Position numbers and translations under genes: made by a program. Positions 63,407 through 64,000 of a stretch of 64,000 nucleotides of DNA are shown piece after piece; within the stretch, counting starts at the first letter, position 1; each line of letters starts with the position of its first letter. The notes beneath the pieces are model-generated. The model saw only the letters and a program-made list of their open reading frames with translations, was not told the origin of the DNA and ran no database searches. The stretch is from Pyrinomonadaceae bacterium (GTDB lineage: Bacteria; Acidobacteriota; Blastocatellia; Pyrinomonadales; Pyrinomonadaceae). The DNA is taken from contig JAVEDE010000050.1 of NCBI GenBank assembly GCA_030841105.1, forward strand, positions 1-64,000. The letters run 5' to 3'.

Positions 63407-63985
63407 TTACTTGACGCCGAACTTGCCGGTCATCAGCGCCGTGCCCCAGTGGATTTTGACCTCGCCGTCGCCGTTCGCGTCCGCCACGTTGATTGACAAC
63501 AACTCCGACGTGTCGGCCGACTTCTCAAGTTTCAGCGGCAACTCGGCCACGTAGCCTTCGCGCAGCGGCGGCGCGCCCCAGACGCCCGTCTTCGGGTGGA
63601 ACGCCAGCGTCCACGAGTCGTCGCCCGTGCGACGCACCCAGAGCGAATACTTGCCTGCCTTGAGTTCCTTGCCGCCGACCAGCAGGTCGCCCTCGGTCGT
63701 GATCTCCGTCGCCTGATTCATGCCGACGCGCCAGACCGTGCCGACCGGGGCTTGCGCCAACAGGTCGCGCCCTTTCATGCTGGGGCGGCCGTAGTTGATG
63801 GAAATCTTTTTGCCTTTCACGGTCGCCGCGGCGTCGGCGCGCTCGGCCGGGGCGGGTTTCTGCGCTTGCGCGGACATAGGGGCGTCGTTGTTTGCCGCTG
63901 CGGCGGGCGCGGCAGAGTTCTGCGCCTGCGACGAGCACGCGCAGCAGAGCAACAAGAGCATGGGTAAAAGTGTGCGGGTCTTCAT
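63407..63985 (-). CDS. DUF2911 lipoprotein
   Basis: 192 aa, ATG behind GGAGGATTTAG. The N-terminus MKTRTLLPMLLLLCCACSSQ looks like a lipoprotein signal (lipobox around LCCAC). An Ala-rich linker (about 25-55) precedes the DUF2911 domain (about 55-192: KKISINYGRPSMKGRDLL, GTVWRVGMNQATEITTEGD, AGKYSLWVRR). DUF2911 is common in Bacteroidota and Acidobacteriota; function unknown. It is the last gene before the window edge. Confidence 0.9.
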   Translation of the reverse strand: MKTRTLLPMLLLLCCACSSQAQNSAAPAAAANNDAPMSAQAQKPAPAERADAAATVKGKKISINYGRPSMKGRDLLAQAPVGTVWRVGMNQATEITTEGDLLVGGKELKAGKYSLWVRRTGDDSWTLAFHPKTGVWGAPPLREGYVAELPLKLEKSADTSELLSINVADANGDGEVKIHWGTALMTGKFGVK

Positions 63986-64000
63986 CTAAATCCTCCGTGG

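Overview
The window looks like chromosome of a high-GC acidobacterium, most likely class Blastocatellia (subdivision 4, Pyrinomonadaceae-like). This is an inference from gene content: Calx-beta/DUF4214 surface proteins, a DUF1800/DUF1501 pair, an acidobacterial VWFA-type protein, a BACON-propeller protein and a bacterial tetraether-synthase-like radical SAM protein. There is no rRNA, CRISPR array, transposase or prophage. The only tRNA found is tRNA-Pro(CGG). Most genes lie on the minus strand.

Layout. 0-11 kb: secreted and surface proteins (heme-motif/sugar-dehydrogenase protein, DUF1501, DUF1800, an 8-unit propeller with DUF4214). 11-17 kb: an SRPBCC membrane protein, then a glycan locus (glycosyltransferase, UDP-galactopyranose mutase, GH1-RmlD fusion). 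17-19.3 kb: a long AT-richer gap and two stand-alone receiver proteins, one lacking its phospho-acceptor Asp. 19.3-25 kb: zinc-ribbon protein, tRNA-Pro, DedA, pcm, surE and a Tes/Mss-like radical SAM enzyme. 25-43 kb: a complete Tad/Flp pilus locus, read right to left: small membrane protein, three Flp pilins, cpaA, cpaB, cpaC, tadG, two tadE, cpaE/tadZ, tadA, tadB, tadC, tadD. It continues into an AAA ATPase, a lytic transglycosylase and two secreted proteins. A near-consensus sigma-54 promoter heads this locus, and a sigma-54 activator gene lies about 3 kb further upstream. 43-49.5 kb: GT-C-like membrane protein, minimal site-2 protease, the sigma-54 activator, a BON-LysM protein, a GlsB-type protein and an FtsL-like protein. 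49.5-63 kb: acyl-CoA and amino-acid catabolism (two-subunit B12 mutase, two crotonases, phenylalanine hydroxylase, epoxide hydrolase, a split AtuA with a Nudix gene, acyl-CoA carboxylase beta), then a secreted metalloprotease, a thioesterase and DUF2911.

The feature not explained by genes is a dispersed family of long inverted repeats. About 15 intergenic loci carry two complementary arms, each a tandem run of degenerate 7-mers (8-mers at two loci). Words differ between loci but recur at distant ones: GTGACGA at three, GTTTCAA at three, GGTAAAG-type at two, CGCAAAGG-type at two, GGATGAA at two. They lie between genes, sometimes inside operons, sometimes replacing Shine-Dalgarno regions or running into coding ends. 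Further points: a Tyr-rich mini-ORF plus terminator before phenylalanine hydroxylase, and a crotonase with both catalytic glutamates replaced.

Limits: everything was read by eye. Domain names rest on remembered motifs, not searches. Starts were moved from the ORF track where a Shine-Dalgarno or family length argued for it.
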